DNA of 44,419 nucleotides. Source: Pseudomonadota bacterium (GTDB lineage Bacteria > Pseudomonadota > Gammaproteobacteria > Burkholderiales > Burkholderiaceae_C). A model generated the notes under the pieces. That model did not search any database. It was not told the origin of the DNA and worked only from the letters and a program-made list of their open reading frames with translations. Shown piece by piece: positions 1 through 9,020 of this stretch (position 1 is the stretch's first letter; the number at the start of each line of letters is the position of its first letter). The translations under genes and the position numbers were made by a program. Location: assembly GCA_021804595.1 (NCBI GenBank), contig JAJZHH010000005.1, positions 3,551 to 47,969 of the forward strand. The letters are read 5' to 3'.

Positions 1-395
1 CGTCGCGCTTCCTTGGTGGTCGGTCATGGCAGTTGGATCTTCGCCGTCAATGACCGACTTGACCCGCAAGCGTGAGAAAGGTTCTCGAATCCCGAAAAAG
101 ATCAGGCCCTCGCGCGCAGGGCCTGGCATCCTGGAATCTGTATGACAGGGCCGAAGGCGAAAAAGGCCGAGTTGAGCCGATTCGCAACAAGCGCGGCGGC
201 ACCGCGCTTCGTCGAGTTTCTCCTCCGCAACAATCGCTTTGTCGACACCGCCGGCCACCCGGTCGTCAACGACGTCGGACTCGCTGCGCTGACGCTGCGG
301 GTCGCCGAATCCGACCCGAAGGACAAGGACATCCTGATCCGCCTGATCATGCACATGATCGGAACGGCACCGCCGACCGCGGAGCGGGCGCAAAA

Positions 396-470
396 AAGCC
401 CCAGGCTTGTGACCTGGGGCTTCGTATTTGGCTCCCCGACCTGGGCGAATCCGGGCGCTGGACCATCACC
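396..470 (-). repeat. Direct repeat copy 1: intrinsic terminator hairpin plus tRNA-Asn-like 3' end
   Basis: AAGCCCCAGG-cttgtga-CCTGGGGCTT hairpin, read on minus strand followed by TTTTTT; then rc GGATTCGCCCAGGTCGGGGAGCCA resembling a tRNA T-arm/acceptor/CCA. Second copy at 1322-1396. Confidence 0.8.
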
Positions 471-489
471 CTGTTGCCAACAACGCCAC

Positions 490-523
490 TTGCGTCGCCA
501 CTTCGGATGTGTAAACTTACACA
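490..523 (+). promoter_or_regulatory. Putative hicAB promoter with overlapping operator
   Basis: TTGCGT (490-495), 16 nt, TAAACT (512-517); inverted repeat TGTGTAA-ac-TTACACA (508-523) ends at the hicA ATG. Confidence 0.55.
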
Positions 524-718
524 ATGAACAGTTCGCAGGTCATCAAGCTTCTGAAGGCCAATGGCTGGTTCCTCGTCCACACGGTCGGATCGCACCACCA
601 GTTCCGCCATCCGACCAAGTCCGGGAAGGTGACCGTGCCGCACCCGAAGAAGGGCCTGCCGCTGCCGACCGTGCGTTCGATCATGAAGCAGGCCGGGATC
701 CAGTCCCAGGAGGTTTGA
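524..718 (+). CDS. hicA: HicA-family mRNA interferase toxin
   Basis: 64 aa, MNSSQVIKLLKANGWFLVHTVGSHHQFRHPTKSGKVTVPHPKKGLPLPTVRSIMKQAGI: HicA dsRBD-like fold with GSHHQF motif. Confidence 0.93.
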   Translation: MNSSQVIKLLKANGWFLVHTVGSHHQFRHPTKSGKVTVPHPKKGLPLPTVRSIMKQAGIQSQEV

Positions 719-1110
719 TGCTCTACCCCGCCTACGTCCACATCGGAGATGACAAGCACGCCCACGGCGTGGACTTCCCGGATTTTCCAGGATGCTTCTC
801 GGCCGCCGATGCGTGGCAGGATCTGCCGCGGGCCGTCCAGGAAGCCGTGGAAGCGCACTTTGCCGGCGGCGAGGAGCGGATTCCAGAACCGACCCGCTTG
901 GAAGATCTGACCAGCGACCCCGACTATTCGGGGGGTGCCTGGATGCTCTTCGACATCGATCTGTCGCGTATCAACGCCCGGGCCGTGCGGCTGAACATCA
1001 GCCTGCCTGAGCGCCTGGTCCAGCGCATCGACACCGAGGCGAGACGGCGCAAGCTGTCGCGTTCGGCCTTCCTGGCGCTCGCCGCGGAACACGAAATGAG
1101 CACGGCCTGA
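718..1110 (+). CDS. hicB: HicB-family antitoxin
   Basis: ATG overlaps hicA stop (TGATG). HicB N-domain (YPAYVHIGDDKHAHGVDFPDFPGCFSAADAW) and C-terminal ribbon-helix-helix. Confidence 0.93.
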   Translation: MLYPAYVHIGDDKHAHGVDFPDFPGCFSAADAWQDLPRAVQEAVEAHFAGGEERIPEPTRLEDLTSDPDYSGGAWMLFDIDLSRINARAVRLNISLPERLVQRIDTEARRRKLSRSAFLALAAEHEMSTA

Positions 1111-1126
1111 GCACCGCGGCGCCACC

Positions 1127-1294
1127 ATGACCCGAACGGCCATCGCAGCCCTTTGCGTCCTGACCTTGATCGCCGTGATCGTCGGCGTGGACGTCCTGTT
1201 CCTCAGACACCGATTCTGGGCGCGACTGTGGGTGAACATCGGCGTCGTCGCGGTGTTCGCCGTGGCCTACCTGCGCTTTGTGAAAAGGCACTGA
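1127..1294 (+). CDS. Small two-TM membrane protein (55 aa)
   Basis: MTRTAIAALCVLTLIAVIVGVDVLFLRHRFWARLWVNIGVVAVFAVAYLRFVKRH; ATG to TGA, 16 bp after hicB stop; below the ORF-track size cut-off. Confidence 0.65.
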   Translation: MTRTAIAALCVLTLIAVIVGVDVLFLRHRFWARLWVNIGVVAVFAVAYLRFVKRH

Positions 1295-1321
1295 AGCTGG
1301 GCCACAAACCCAGAAGCGATG

Positions 1322-1396
1322 AAGCCCCAGGCTTGTGACCTGAGGCTTCGTATTTGGCTCGCCGAACAGGGCGAATCTGGGCACTGGGCGATCACG
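1322..1396 (-). repeat. Direct repeat copy 2 of the terminator/tRNA-like 3' end
   Basis: Same orientation as 396-470, 66/75 positions identical by manual alignment; 926 bp offset. Confidence 0.8.
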
Positions 1397-2066
1397 CTAG
1401 CTTCAGGGCGCTGAGGCATTCCACGGCACCTGTACGGGATGCCGAACACGTAGAGCAGCGCGCGTAACATGCCTCGGCGGCTTGCCGTCTGGCCACACTC
1501 GCTTTCCTGGGACACCTCGGGTCGGAATAGCGCGGTTCGCCGACGCCGCGCACCGCGTCGTACGTGGCGAAGCGACCGTCCGGCACGAGCAGCCGCCTGA
1601 TCTCCCGGTACAGACCCGCGCGATCGGCGATGTTCATGGCCACGTGCTGCAGCAGCACGATGTCGAAACTGGCGTCGATGAAGTCCAGCGCCAGCGCGCT
1701 GCCGCCGTGGAATTCCACGCGCTCCTGCCGGCCGGTGCGCTGGCTCAGGTAGCGCGTGGACTCGACAAGGTCCTCGCTGAGGTCGACGCCAACGACCCGG
1801 TAGCCGCGCCTCTCGGCAATCAGTCGCGCCGGTCCGCCGATGCCGCAGCCCAGATCGAGCACGCGGTCGGCGGGACCAATCCCGGCCAGCTCCGCCAGGT
1901 CGGCGGTGGCGGCATGCCCGCGGGTATGGAACTGGTCCATCGCGCCGAGCTCGCGAACCGTCAACGTCCGGTCTTCCGGGGCCCGCGCGGCCAGCGCCGC
2001 TCGAAGGCGCGCGACCTCTCAGGTGGACGCGTCGTGCTCGCGAACGCCGTCCAAGTCCTGCGCCAT
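1392..2066 (-). pseudogene. SAM-dependent methyltransferase (class I), decayed
   Basis: VLDLGCGIGGPARLIAERRGYRVVGVDLS motif I; in-frame TGA (2021-2019) after MAQDLDGVREHDAST; C-terminus non-homologous after GEPRYSDP. Confidence 0.75.
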
Positions 2067-2250
2067 CGCCGTCGCCCCCGTTGTCAGGCCCTTGCTCGAG
2101 GCTCCAAGCCTACGCGTGATGCGCGGCGACGGTTCTTGCAGCCGTGGCCGCGCGGTGGCGCGTCGATGGCCTTGGCCGCCTGCAATCCTGCTGCAAGGGG
2201 CCTGGTATCCAGGAGCAAGGCAAAACAGGGAGATGTAACGACGCCGAGAC

Positions 2251-2268
2251 ATGCCAATTAGTTGGCAT
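2251..2268. promoter_or_regulatory. Perfect inverted repeat, candidate operator
   Basis: ATGCCAA-ttag-TTGGCAT upstream of the MCP gene. Confidence 0.45.
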
Positions 2269-2413
2269 TCGATACCAGGGCTTGTCTCTACGCTATCGGG
2301 GCGTGATTTGCATATTGCATATTACGAATATACGACCGCCTTCGTGCGTCCGGATTGCAAGCGCCGCCTGAAAGCCGTCGACCCAATAAGACGAATAGGA
2401 ATCCGCACTGCTC

Positions 2414-4021
2414 ATGTTTACTAATCTGAAAATCGGCCAGCGCCTGGGCATGGCCTTCGGCATCGAAATCCTCATGCTGGTGCTCGTGCTCGGCCTCGGG
2501 CTGCACGGGATGACGACGATGAAGTCGCGGATCGACGACATCGTCGGCGACAACAACGTCAAGATTGCGCTGGCCAACGATCTGCTCGGCACCCAGCAGC
2601 AGGAGTCGATCATCGTGCGCAACGTCGGACTGCTCACCGATCCAGCTGCAATGAAACGGCAGCAACAGCGCCTCGCATCCATCAGCACCGAGTTTCAATC
2701 CGACATCGAGCGCCTGCGCGCCAAGGGCCTTGCGCCGCAGGCGCGTGCGCTGGTGGATCAGATCGATCAGCTCGAAGCCGCGGGCACGCCTGCCATCAAC
2801 CAGGCCATGCAATACGGCTTGACCAACGACACGACGGACGCGGTCAAGACCATCATGACCGTGGTCAAGCCGGCGCAGGAACATGAAAGCAGCGTCGTGC
2901 AGAGCTTCGTGGCCTTCCAGAAGCAGCAAAACCAGCAGGCTGCCGCCACCGCATCGACCGCCTATCAACGGGCCTGGATGGTGATGCTGGTGGTCGGCAC
3001 GCTGGCGCTGGCGGTGTCGGTCGCGTTCGGGGTATGGATCACGCGCTCGATCACCCGCCCGTTGCGCGATGCGGTGGCCGCGGCGGACCGAGTGGCCGCG
3101 GGCGACCTCACGGTGGACATCAAGCAACGTGGCACCGATGAAACCGGCCAACTGTTGGCGGCCCTGCGCCATATGGTCGACAAGCTCACGGCGACGCTGA
3201 CCGCGATCCGCGGCGCCGCCAATAATATGGCGACTGCCTCGGAGGAAGTGTCGGCGACGTCACAATCCTTGTCGCAAGGTGCCTCCGAGCAGGCGGCCTC
3301 GGTCGAGGAAACCTCGGCGACCCTGGAACAGTTCGGCGCCAGCGTGCAGCAGAACGCAGGCAATGCGCAACAGACCGCGGTGATGTCGCAGGAAGCGGCA
3401 TGCCAGGCGCAGCAAGGTGGCGAGGCCGTGCGCAAGACCGTCGAGGACATGCGGGCGATCGCCGAACAGATCTCGATCATCGACGACATCGCCTACCAGA
3501 CCAATATGCTGGCGCTCAACGCCGCCATCGAGGCGGCGCGCGCCGGCGAGCACGGCAAGGGCTTCGCCGTGGTTGCTGCCGAAGTGCGCAAGCTGGCCGA
3601 GCGCGCGCAGGCGTCATCGAAGGAAATCGGCGAACTCTCGCGCGGCTCGGTCGAGCAGGCCGAGGCCGCCGGCAAGCTGCTCATCGCGATGGTGCCGGCC
3701 ATTGGCAAGACCGCGGACCTCGTCGCCGAAATCAACGCCGCGAGCAATGAGCAGAGCAGCGGCATCGGACAGATCAATGCCGCAATCGGGCAAATCAATA
3801 CGGCGATACAGCAAAGCGCATCGGCGGCCGAGGAACTCGCGGCAACGTCCGAGGAAATGAGCGCCCAGGCGCAGGAGCTTCAGCGCAACGTGGCGCTGTT
3901 CCGCCTCGCAGGCGATGCCATGGACGCCGGAACCCGCACGGCGGCGCCGCGCACGCCGGCGGCGCCGGCCCGGCCGCCGCGCAGCGCGGCGAGCGGCGAC
4001 GGCGCGTTCGTGCAATTCTGA
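2414..4021 (+). CDS. Methyl-accepting chemotaxis protein
   Basis: N-terminal TM, periplasmic 4-helix-type sensor, second TM, HAMP, MCP hairpin ([43 protein letters not shown]). Confidence 0.95.
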   Translation: MFTNLKIGQRLGMAFGIEILMLVLVLGLGLHGMTTMKSRIDDIVGDNNVKIALANDLLGTQQQESIIVRNVGLLTDPAAMKRQQQRLASISTEFQSDIERLRAKGLAPQARALVDQIDQLEAAGTPAINQAMQYGLTNDTTDAVKTIMTVVKPAQEHESSVVQSFVAFQKQQNQQAAATASTAYQRAWMVMLVVGTLALAVSVAFGVWITRSITRPLRDAVAAADRVAAGDLTVDIKQRGTDETGQLLAALRHMVDKLTATLTAIRGAANNMATASEEVSATSQSLSQGASEQAASVEETSATLEQFGASVQQNAGNAQQTAVMSQEAACQAQQGGEAVRKTVEDMRAIAEQISIIDDIAYQTNMLALNAAIEAARAGEHGKGFAVVAAEVRKLAERAQASSKEIGELSRGSVEQAEAAGKLLIAMVPAIGKTADLVAEINAASNEQSSGIGQINAAIGQINTAIQQSASAAEELAATSEEMSAQAQELQRNVALFRLAGDAMDAGTRTAAPRTPAAPARPPRSAASGDGAFVQF

Positions 4022-4033
4022 CCAGGAGCGACG

Positions 4034-4573
4034 ATGAGCCAAACGAATGCGCCAGCCATCGCGGCGGCACCGAGCGACGAGGATTCCAGCGCCGGTCAGT
4101 ACCTGGTCTTCACGCTGCAAGGCGAGATGTATGGCGTCGGCCTGACGAATGTGCGCGAGATCATCGGCTACGCCAAGCCAACCCCCGTTCCGACGATGCC
4201 GGGCTTCATGCTGGGGGTGATCAACCTGCGCGGCCATGTCGTTCCGGTGATCGATCTGGCGCAGCGCTTTGGCGCCGGCGCCACGCAGATCCACCAACGC
4301 AGCGGCGTGGTGATCCTCGAGACCGCCGGTCAGGTGCTCGGCGTCGTCGTCGACGCGGTCAACGCGGTGATCGACCTGGCTGCCGCGCAGATCGAACCCC
4401 CACCGCGTTTCGGCGCCGGCGTGCGCCGTGCATTTCTGAAAGGCATGGCCAAGACCGAGTCCGGGTTCACGGTGTTGCTCGAGGTTGGCAAGCTGTTCCA
4501 GGCCGATGAGTTCGCGGTGCTGGCCGAGACCGCCGAGACCGCCGAACTCGCGAGCGCGGTACCGGCCCTCTGA
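4034..4573 (+). CDS. cheW: Chemotaxis protein CheW
   Basis: CheW fold: QYLVFTLQGEMYGVGLTNVREIIGYAKPTPVPTMPGFMLGVINLRGHVVPVIDL; 12 bp after the MCP. Confidence 0.92.
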   Translation: MSQTNAPAIAAAPSDEDSSAGQYLVFTLQGEMYGVGLTNVREIIGYAKPTPVPTMPGFMLGVINLRGHVVPVIDLAQRFGAGATQIHQRSGVVILETAGQVLGVVVDAVNAVIDLAAAQIEPPPRFGAGVRRAFLKGMAKTESGFTVLLEVGKLFQADEFAVLAETAETAELASAVPAL

Positions 4574-5137
4574 CGCAGGCGGCGCGCGGCCCCGGGTGCG
4601 CCGCCCCGCGTTGGCGCTCGCGCCTCCAGGCTCGCGAGGGAAGCCGCGCTGGCAAAACCGTTTTGGAGGCTGATGACGGCTCGCGAGTTCGCGCGTCGGC
4701 GAGCTGCTGCCCTCGATCTGTTGCGACTACCTATCCCTCGTAACTCGTTTGGCTCAGCGTCGACGACAGCCAGCACCCGCGTCGCGTATTCAATGGCGGT
4801 GGCGCTACGGCGGCAACGCCTCGACTGGCTCGGTCGACTGATCGAACAGCCGTTGAGAGCGCTGCGCCTGGCGTCCCGCACGAGGCTGAGTCGAAGTCCG
4901 GCATCGCCGGCGGTTTTGTACCAAGCGGCTCGATATGAGAATGGAACCACACGCGCGATCGGCACCACCATCCTGGCGATGCCAGCCAGGGTGGTTAGTA
5001 TCTGGGGTGTGCCGACTCAAACACTGTTGACGTCGGGACGATCAAGTTCGCGCATGCTGCGGTGCTGACCGTTGCTGACCATGGGGGAGTAGGCCGCGTG
5101 CGCGAGCGACTGCATTCCCCATGCATCGCGAGGCAGG

Positions 5138-6652
5138 ATGATGATCAACGATACAGTGCCCGACGGTGAATCAGACGCAGTGTTGGCACTGGTCGACGGC
5201 CTTTTGATGCGCTCGCCGGACGCTCAGGTTGTCATTGCGCGTGACGGATCGATCCGGTGCTGGAACGCTGCGGCGGAGCGCTTGCTGGGCTACTCGGCCA
5301 GGGAGGCCATGGGTCGTGGAGTGCAGATCCTGGAGCCAGCCCCTGGCCAGACGTCAGGTGAATCGGTTCGAGTCGACCTTGCGCTCGACGGGGCCGACGT
5401 GCCCCCTTACGAAACCACCCTCATGCGCAACGGCGGTGGGCCAGTCGCCGTTTCGATCTGCCAGACCGCGTTGCCTGCGCCGAACGCACCGTCCGCCCCA
5501 CCCATTGGCGTCCTCCTGAGCATGCGCGACGTCTCGGCGCGGCACGCCGCCGATGCCCTCGCGCGAGATCGCGAATTCAAGCTGAAGGCCATCGTCGATT
5601 ACTCACCGTCGGTCCTTTCGCTCAAGACGCTCGATGGGCGCTATGCGCTGGCCAACCCCAACCTTCAGCGCATCCATCACCTGAGCGAGGCGGCCATCCT
5701 CGGCAAGACGGACTTTGACCTCTACCCCGCGGCGACTGCGCGCGCGTTCCAGGAGAACGATGCAACGGTCCTGCGCACCGCGACGCGGCAATCCATTGAA
5801 GAAATCGTCCCCGTCGACGGCGAATTGCGCAGTTACATGTCGCACATGTTCCCGGTCGTGGACTCTGAAAGCGTGATCCGCTTCATCTGCCGCATCTCGC
5901 TTGACGTGACCGATCGCACGAGAGCCGAACGCAATCTGGCCGCGTCGGAAGCGAGATACCGCGGCCTGTTCGAAAACATGAATGCGGGGTTCGTCCTGTT
6001 CGAGGTCGTGAGTGACGATCACGGCTCGCCCATCGACTTATTGATCCTGGACGCCAATGCCGGCTTCGAGGCCGTGACGGGACTCAAGCGAGAGCAAGCC
6101 ATCGGCCAGCGGCTGACGGTCGCAGTGCCGGGCATCGATCACGACCCCGCGAACTGGATTGGCGTCTACGCCGAGGTCGCCATCACCGGCCGACCGAAGA
6201 GCTTCGAGCAACGATCGGAGTTGTTGGGGGTGGACTTCTCGGTCTCCGCCTTTCAGCCGGCGCCCCTTCAATGTGCCGTGACCTTTGTCGACGTCACCGA
6301 ACGTAGGGCAGCTCAAACCCAGGCCAGGTTATGGATGGAAGCGTTCTCGCACAGCGACCTCGGCTTTGCGATCAGCGACGTGGACAGCAATCTCCTGGTC
6401 GACGTCAATCGTGCCTTTGCCGAGCGCCGCGGCTACACAATCGACGAGATGCGAGGCATGCCGCTGGCAGCGCTTTTTGCCCCCGGCCATCGGCCGGCGT
6501 TTCATGACACGAACCTCGGTGTGGATCGCAAGGCACACGTCACCTTTGAATCGGAGCATGTCTGCAAGGATGGCTCCGTCTTTCCCGTCTGGGTGGATTT
6601 GACGGTGATCGCGGCCAGGCAACCACGCGCGTGGCATGTGCGGTGGATGTGA
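5138..6652 (+). CDS. Multi-PAS sensor (N-terminal part of a frameshifted PAS-GGDEF-EAL protein)
   Basis: Repeated PAS motifs (DGSIRCWNAAAERLLGYSAREAMGR; LILDANAGFEAVTG); ends abruptly inside a PAC segment. Confidence 0.85.
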   Translation: MMINDTVPDGESDAVLALVDGLLMRSPDAQVVIARDGSIRCWNAAAERLLGYSAREAMGRGVQILEPAPGQTSGESVRVDLALDGADVPPYETTLMRNGGGPVAVSICQTALPAPNAPSAPPIGVLLSMRDVSARHAADALARDREFKLKAIVDYSPSVLSLKTLDGRYALANPNLQRIHHLSEAAILGKTDFDLYPAATARAFQENDATVLRTATRQSIEEIVPVDGELRSYMSHMFPVVDSESVIRFICRISLDVTDRTRAERNLAASEARYRGLFENMNAGFVLFEVVSDDHGSPIDLLILDANAGFEAVTGLKREQAIGQRLTVAVPGIDHDPANWIGVYAEVAITGRPKSFEQRSELLGVDFSVSAFQPAPLQCAVTFVDVTERRAAQTQARLWMEAFSHSDLGFAISDVDSNLLVDVNRAFAERRGYTIDEMRGMPLAALFAPGHRPAFHDTNLGVDRKAHVTFESEHVCKDGSVFPVWVDLTVIAARQPRAWHVRWM

Positions 6653-8349
6653 CGCAGCGTCGCCGGGCCGAATCCGAAATGCGGATTGCCGCGATTGCGT
6701 TCGAAGCCCAGGACGGCATCATGGTGACGGATTCAGCCGGGGTCCTGCAAAGGGTGAACCGGGCGTTCACGCGCATTACCGGGTACGCCGAGGACGAGGT
6801 GGTCGGCAAGACGCTCGCCATGCTGCATTCAGGACGCCAGGATGCGAAGTTCTACGCGCAGATGTGGGCGGCCATCGCAAGCGAGGGTTATTGGCAAGGT
6901 GAAATCGTCAATCGGCGCAAGAGCGGCGAACTGTTCACCGAGCGCCTGGCGATCTCGGCAGTGAAGGATCCAGGCGGCACGGTGACGCATTACGTGGGGT
7001 CGTTCGCCGACGTGACGCAGCAGCGCGAAGCGGAGTCGAAGGCCGAGCATCTGGCGTATTTCGATGCACTGACCGATCTGCCGAACCGCATGCTGCTGAA
7101 CGACCGCCTTGAGCACGCCCTCGCGTGGAGCGCGCGCAGCCAAGACTATTGTGCGCTGCTGTTCGTCGATCTCGACAACTTCAAGAAAGTCAACGACTCC
7201 ATCGGGCACCAAGCTGGAGACCAGTTGTTGGTCGAGGCGGCCCGGCGGCTGAAGCTTGCCGTGCGCGATGGCGACACCGTGGCCCGATTCGGCGGCGACG
7301 AATTCGTCGTGGTGCTCGAGGAGCTTGGTGCAGATGCCCACGGTGCGGCGATGCGCGCGGGTATGGTCGCCGAGAAATTGCGCACGAGCATGGCTGACAC
7401 GTATGAACTCGACGGCCAGACCTTCTATTGCTCGGCAAGCATCGGTGCGACGCTGTTCAAGGGAGGGGTCGACTCGTCCGAGTCCATCCTGATGCACGCC
7501 GACCTGGCGATGTATCGCGCCAAGCAGGACGGGCGCAACGCGCTGCGTTTCTTCGAGCAGAGCATGCAAGTCGAGTTGGCCAAGCGCACCGCGCTGGAGG
7601 CCGAACTGCGCGTGGCGATCGCAGCCGGACAACTCGAGCTCCATTACCAGCCGCAGTACGACCGCGACGGGCGGCTGATCGGCGCCGAAGCGCTCGTGCG
7701 CTGGAATCACCCGACCGCCGGCCTGGTGCTGCCGGCCGAGTTCATCGGCCTGGCCGAGGACACCGGCATCATCGTGCCGCTGGGGCAATGGGTGCTCGAC
7801 GCCGCGTGCACACAAATTGCGGCCTGGAGCCGGTCGGCGCCGACCCGCGACCTCGTGCTGGCGGTCAACGTCAGCGCGCGCCAATTCGCGCAGGGCGATC
7901 TCGTCGACACGGTACTGGCGTCGGTGCACGCCGCGAGCGCGCGCGCGGACCGGCTGAAGCTCGAACTGACCGAAAGCACCGTGCTGGACAACGTCGGCGA
8001 CGCCTTCGACAAGATGCGCGCGTTGAAGCGCGAAGGCATTTCGTTTTCGCTCGACGACTTCGGCACCGGCAGCTCGTCGCTGTCCTACCTGACGCGCTTG
8101 CCGCTCGACCAGCTGAAGATCGACAAGTCCTTCGTCGACGACCTGCCGCAGGATCAGCAGGACGCCACGGTGGCCCAGACCATCATCGCGATGGGCAAGG
8201 GCCTGGGGCTGCAGGTCGTCGCCGAAGGCGTCGAGACCGAGGCGCAATGGAGCTTCCTGCTGCAGCACGGCTGCGATGCCTTCCAGGGCTACCGTTTCGG
8301 CAAGCCGCTGCCGATCGAGGAATTCGGTCGATTGGCCGCGGCGTCATGA
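6631..8349 (+). CDS. PAS-GGDEF-EAL diguanylate cyclase/phosphodiesterase
   Basis: ARFGGDEFVVVLEE, upstream RDGD I-site-like motif, GAEALVRWNHP, DDFGTGSSSLSYL. Confidence 0.93.
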   Translation: MACAVDVTQRRRAESEMRIAAIAFEAQDGIMVTDSAGVLQRVNRAFTRITGYAEDEVVGKTLAMLHSGRQDAKFYAQMWAAIASEGYWQGEIVNRRKSGELFTERLAISAVKDPGGTVTHYVGSFADVTQQREAESKAEHLAYFDALTDLPNRMLLNDRLEHALAWSARSQDYCALLFVDLDNFKKVNDSIGHQAGDQLLVEAARRLKLAVRDGDTVARFGGDEFVVVLEELGADAHGAAMRAGMVAEKLRTSMADTYELDGQTFYCSASIGATLFKGGVDSSESILMHADLAMYRAKQDGRNALRFFEQSMQVELAKRTALEAELRVAIAAGQLELHYQPQYDRDGRLIGAEALVRWNHPTAGLVLPAEFIGLAEDTGIIVPLGQWVLDAACTQIAAWSRSAPTRDLVLAVNVSARQFAQGDLVDTVLASVHAASARADRLKLELTESTVLDNVGDAFDKMRALKREGISFSLDDFGTGSSSLSYLTRLPLDQLKIDKSFVDDLPQDQQDATVAQTIIAMGKGLGLQVVAEGVETEAQWSFLLQHGCDAFQGYRFGKPLPIEEFGRLAAAS

Positions 8350-8597
8350 CACGGGTACGGTGACATGGAATTCGTACCGCCAATGTCGGATGCTCGGCCG
8401 AAGCGGGCGCTGGGCGCAGGTTGTGGCGGCGACCGCAATGCTTCAGGCAACGGTCGCCGAAATCGCCAGCCCGTGCACCAGACGCCACGTCTGAAGGGAG
8501 GCGTTGCCGTCAAGCTTGGCACTGTCGCTCCACTGACCGGCGCGTCAGGCCAAGCCGAGCGTCTGTTGGATGGCGCCATCACGAGATGAACGCGGGG

Positions 8598-9020
8598 TCA
8601 GGTGTTCAGGCTTCGGGCCGGCGGCAGCAAGTCCCGCAGACGCCTATGCCCAAGGCGGTCGAGCCAAGTGGCTTCGGCGTCGGCCATGGCTTGCAAGAGG
8701 AATGCGTTGACCGCCTGCTCCACCGGGCAGTTCGGGTTGTCCTGCGCCGGTCCGATCGCGAATAGCGTGTTCGGCGCCAGGGCCGCATGCACTTCGCGGA
8801 CCGTCAGTTCAAGGATGTCGCCGTCCAACGCCCAACCGCCGCCGCGCCCTCCCGTCGAGCGTACATACCCAGCGTCTCGCAGCGCAGCCATGGTCCGCCG
8901 CACGACGACCGGGTGGGTATGAAGCATGAGTGCGATGGTCTCGGACGTGGTCGTGCCGCCACGCAAGTGCATGTGCACGAGCACATGCAGCATGCGAGCG
9001 AGTCGTGTGTCTTGGGTCAT
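8598..9020 (-). CDS. Rrf2-family transcriptional regulator
   Basis: MTQDTRLARMLHVLVHMHLRGGTTTSETIALMLHTHPVVVRRTMAALRDAGYVRSTGGRGGGWAL: Rrf2 winged helix; no Fe-S Cys triad evident. Confidence 0.85.
   Translation of the reverse strand: MTQDTRLARMLHVLVHMHLRGGTTTSETIALMLHTHPVVVRRTMAALRDAGYVRSTGGRGGGWALDGDILELTVREVHAALAPNTLFAIGPAQDNPNCPVEQAVNAFLLQAMADAEATWLDRLGHRRLRDLLPPARSLNT

Noticed and set aside
396-1396. Flanking repeats as integron attC sites
   Set aside because: No R'/R'' core sites (GTTRRRY/RYYYAAC) and no integrase; tRNA-3'-end similarity fits better
6829-8268. 479-aa minus-strand ORF antisense to GGDEF-EAL
   Set aside because: Antisense artefact; no recognisable domain
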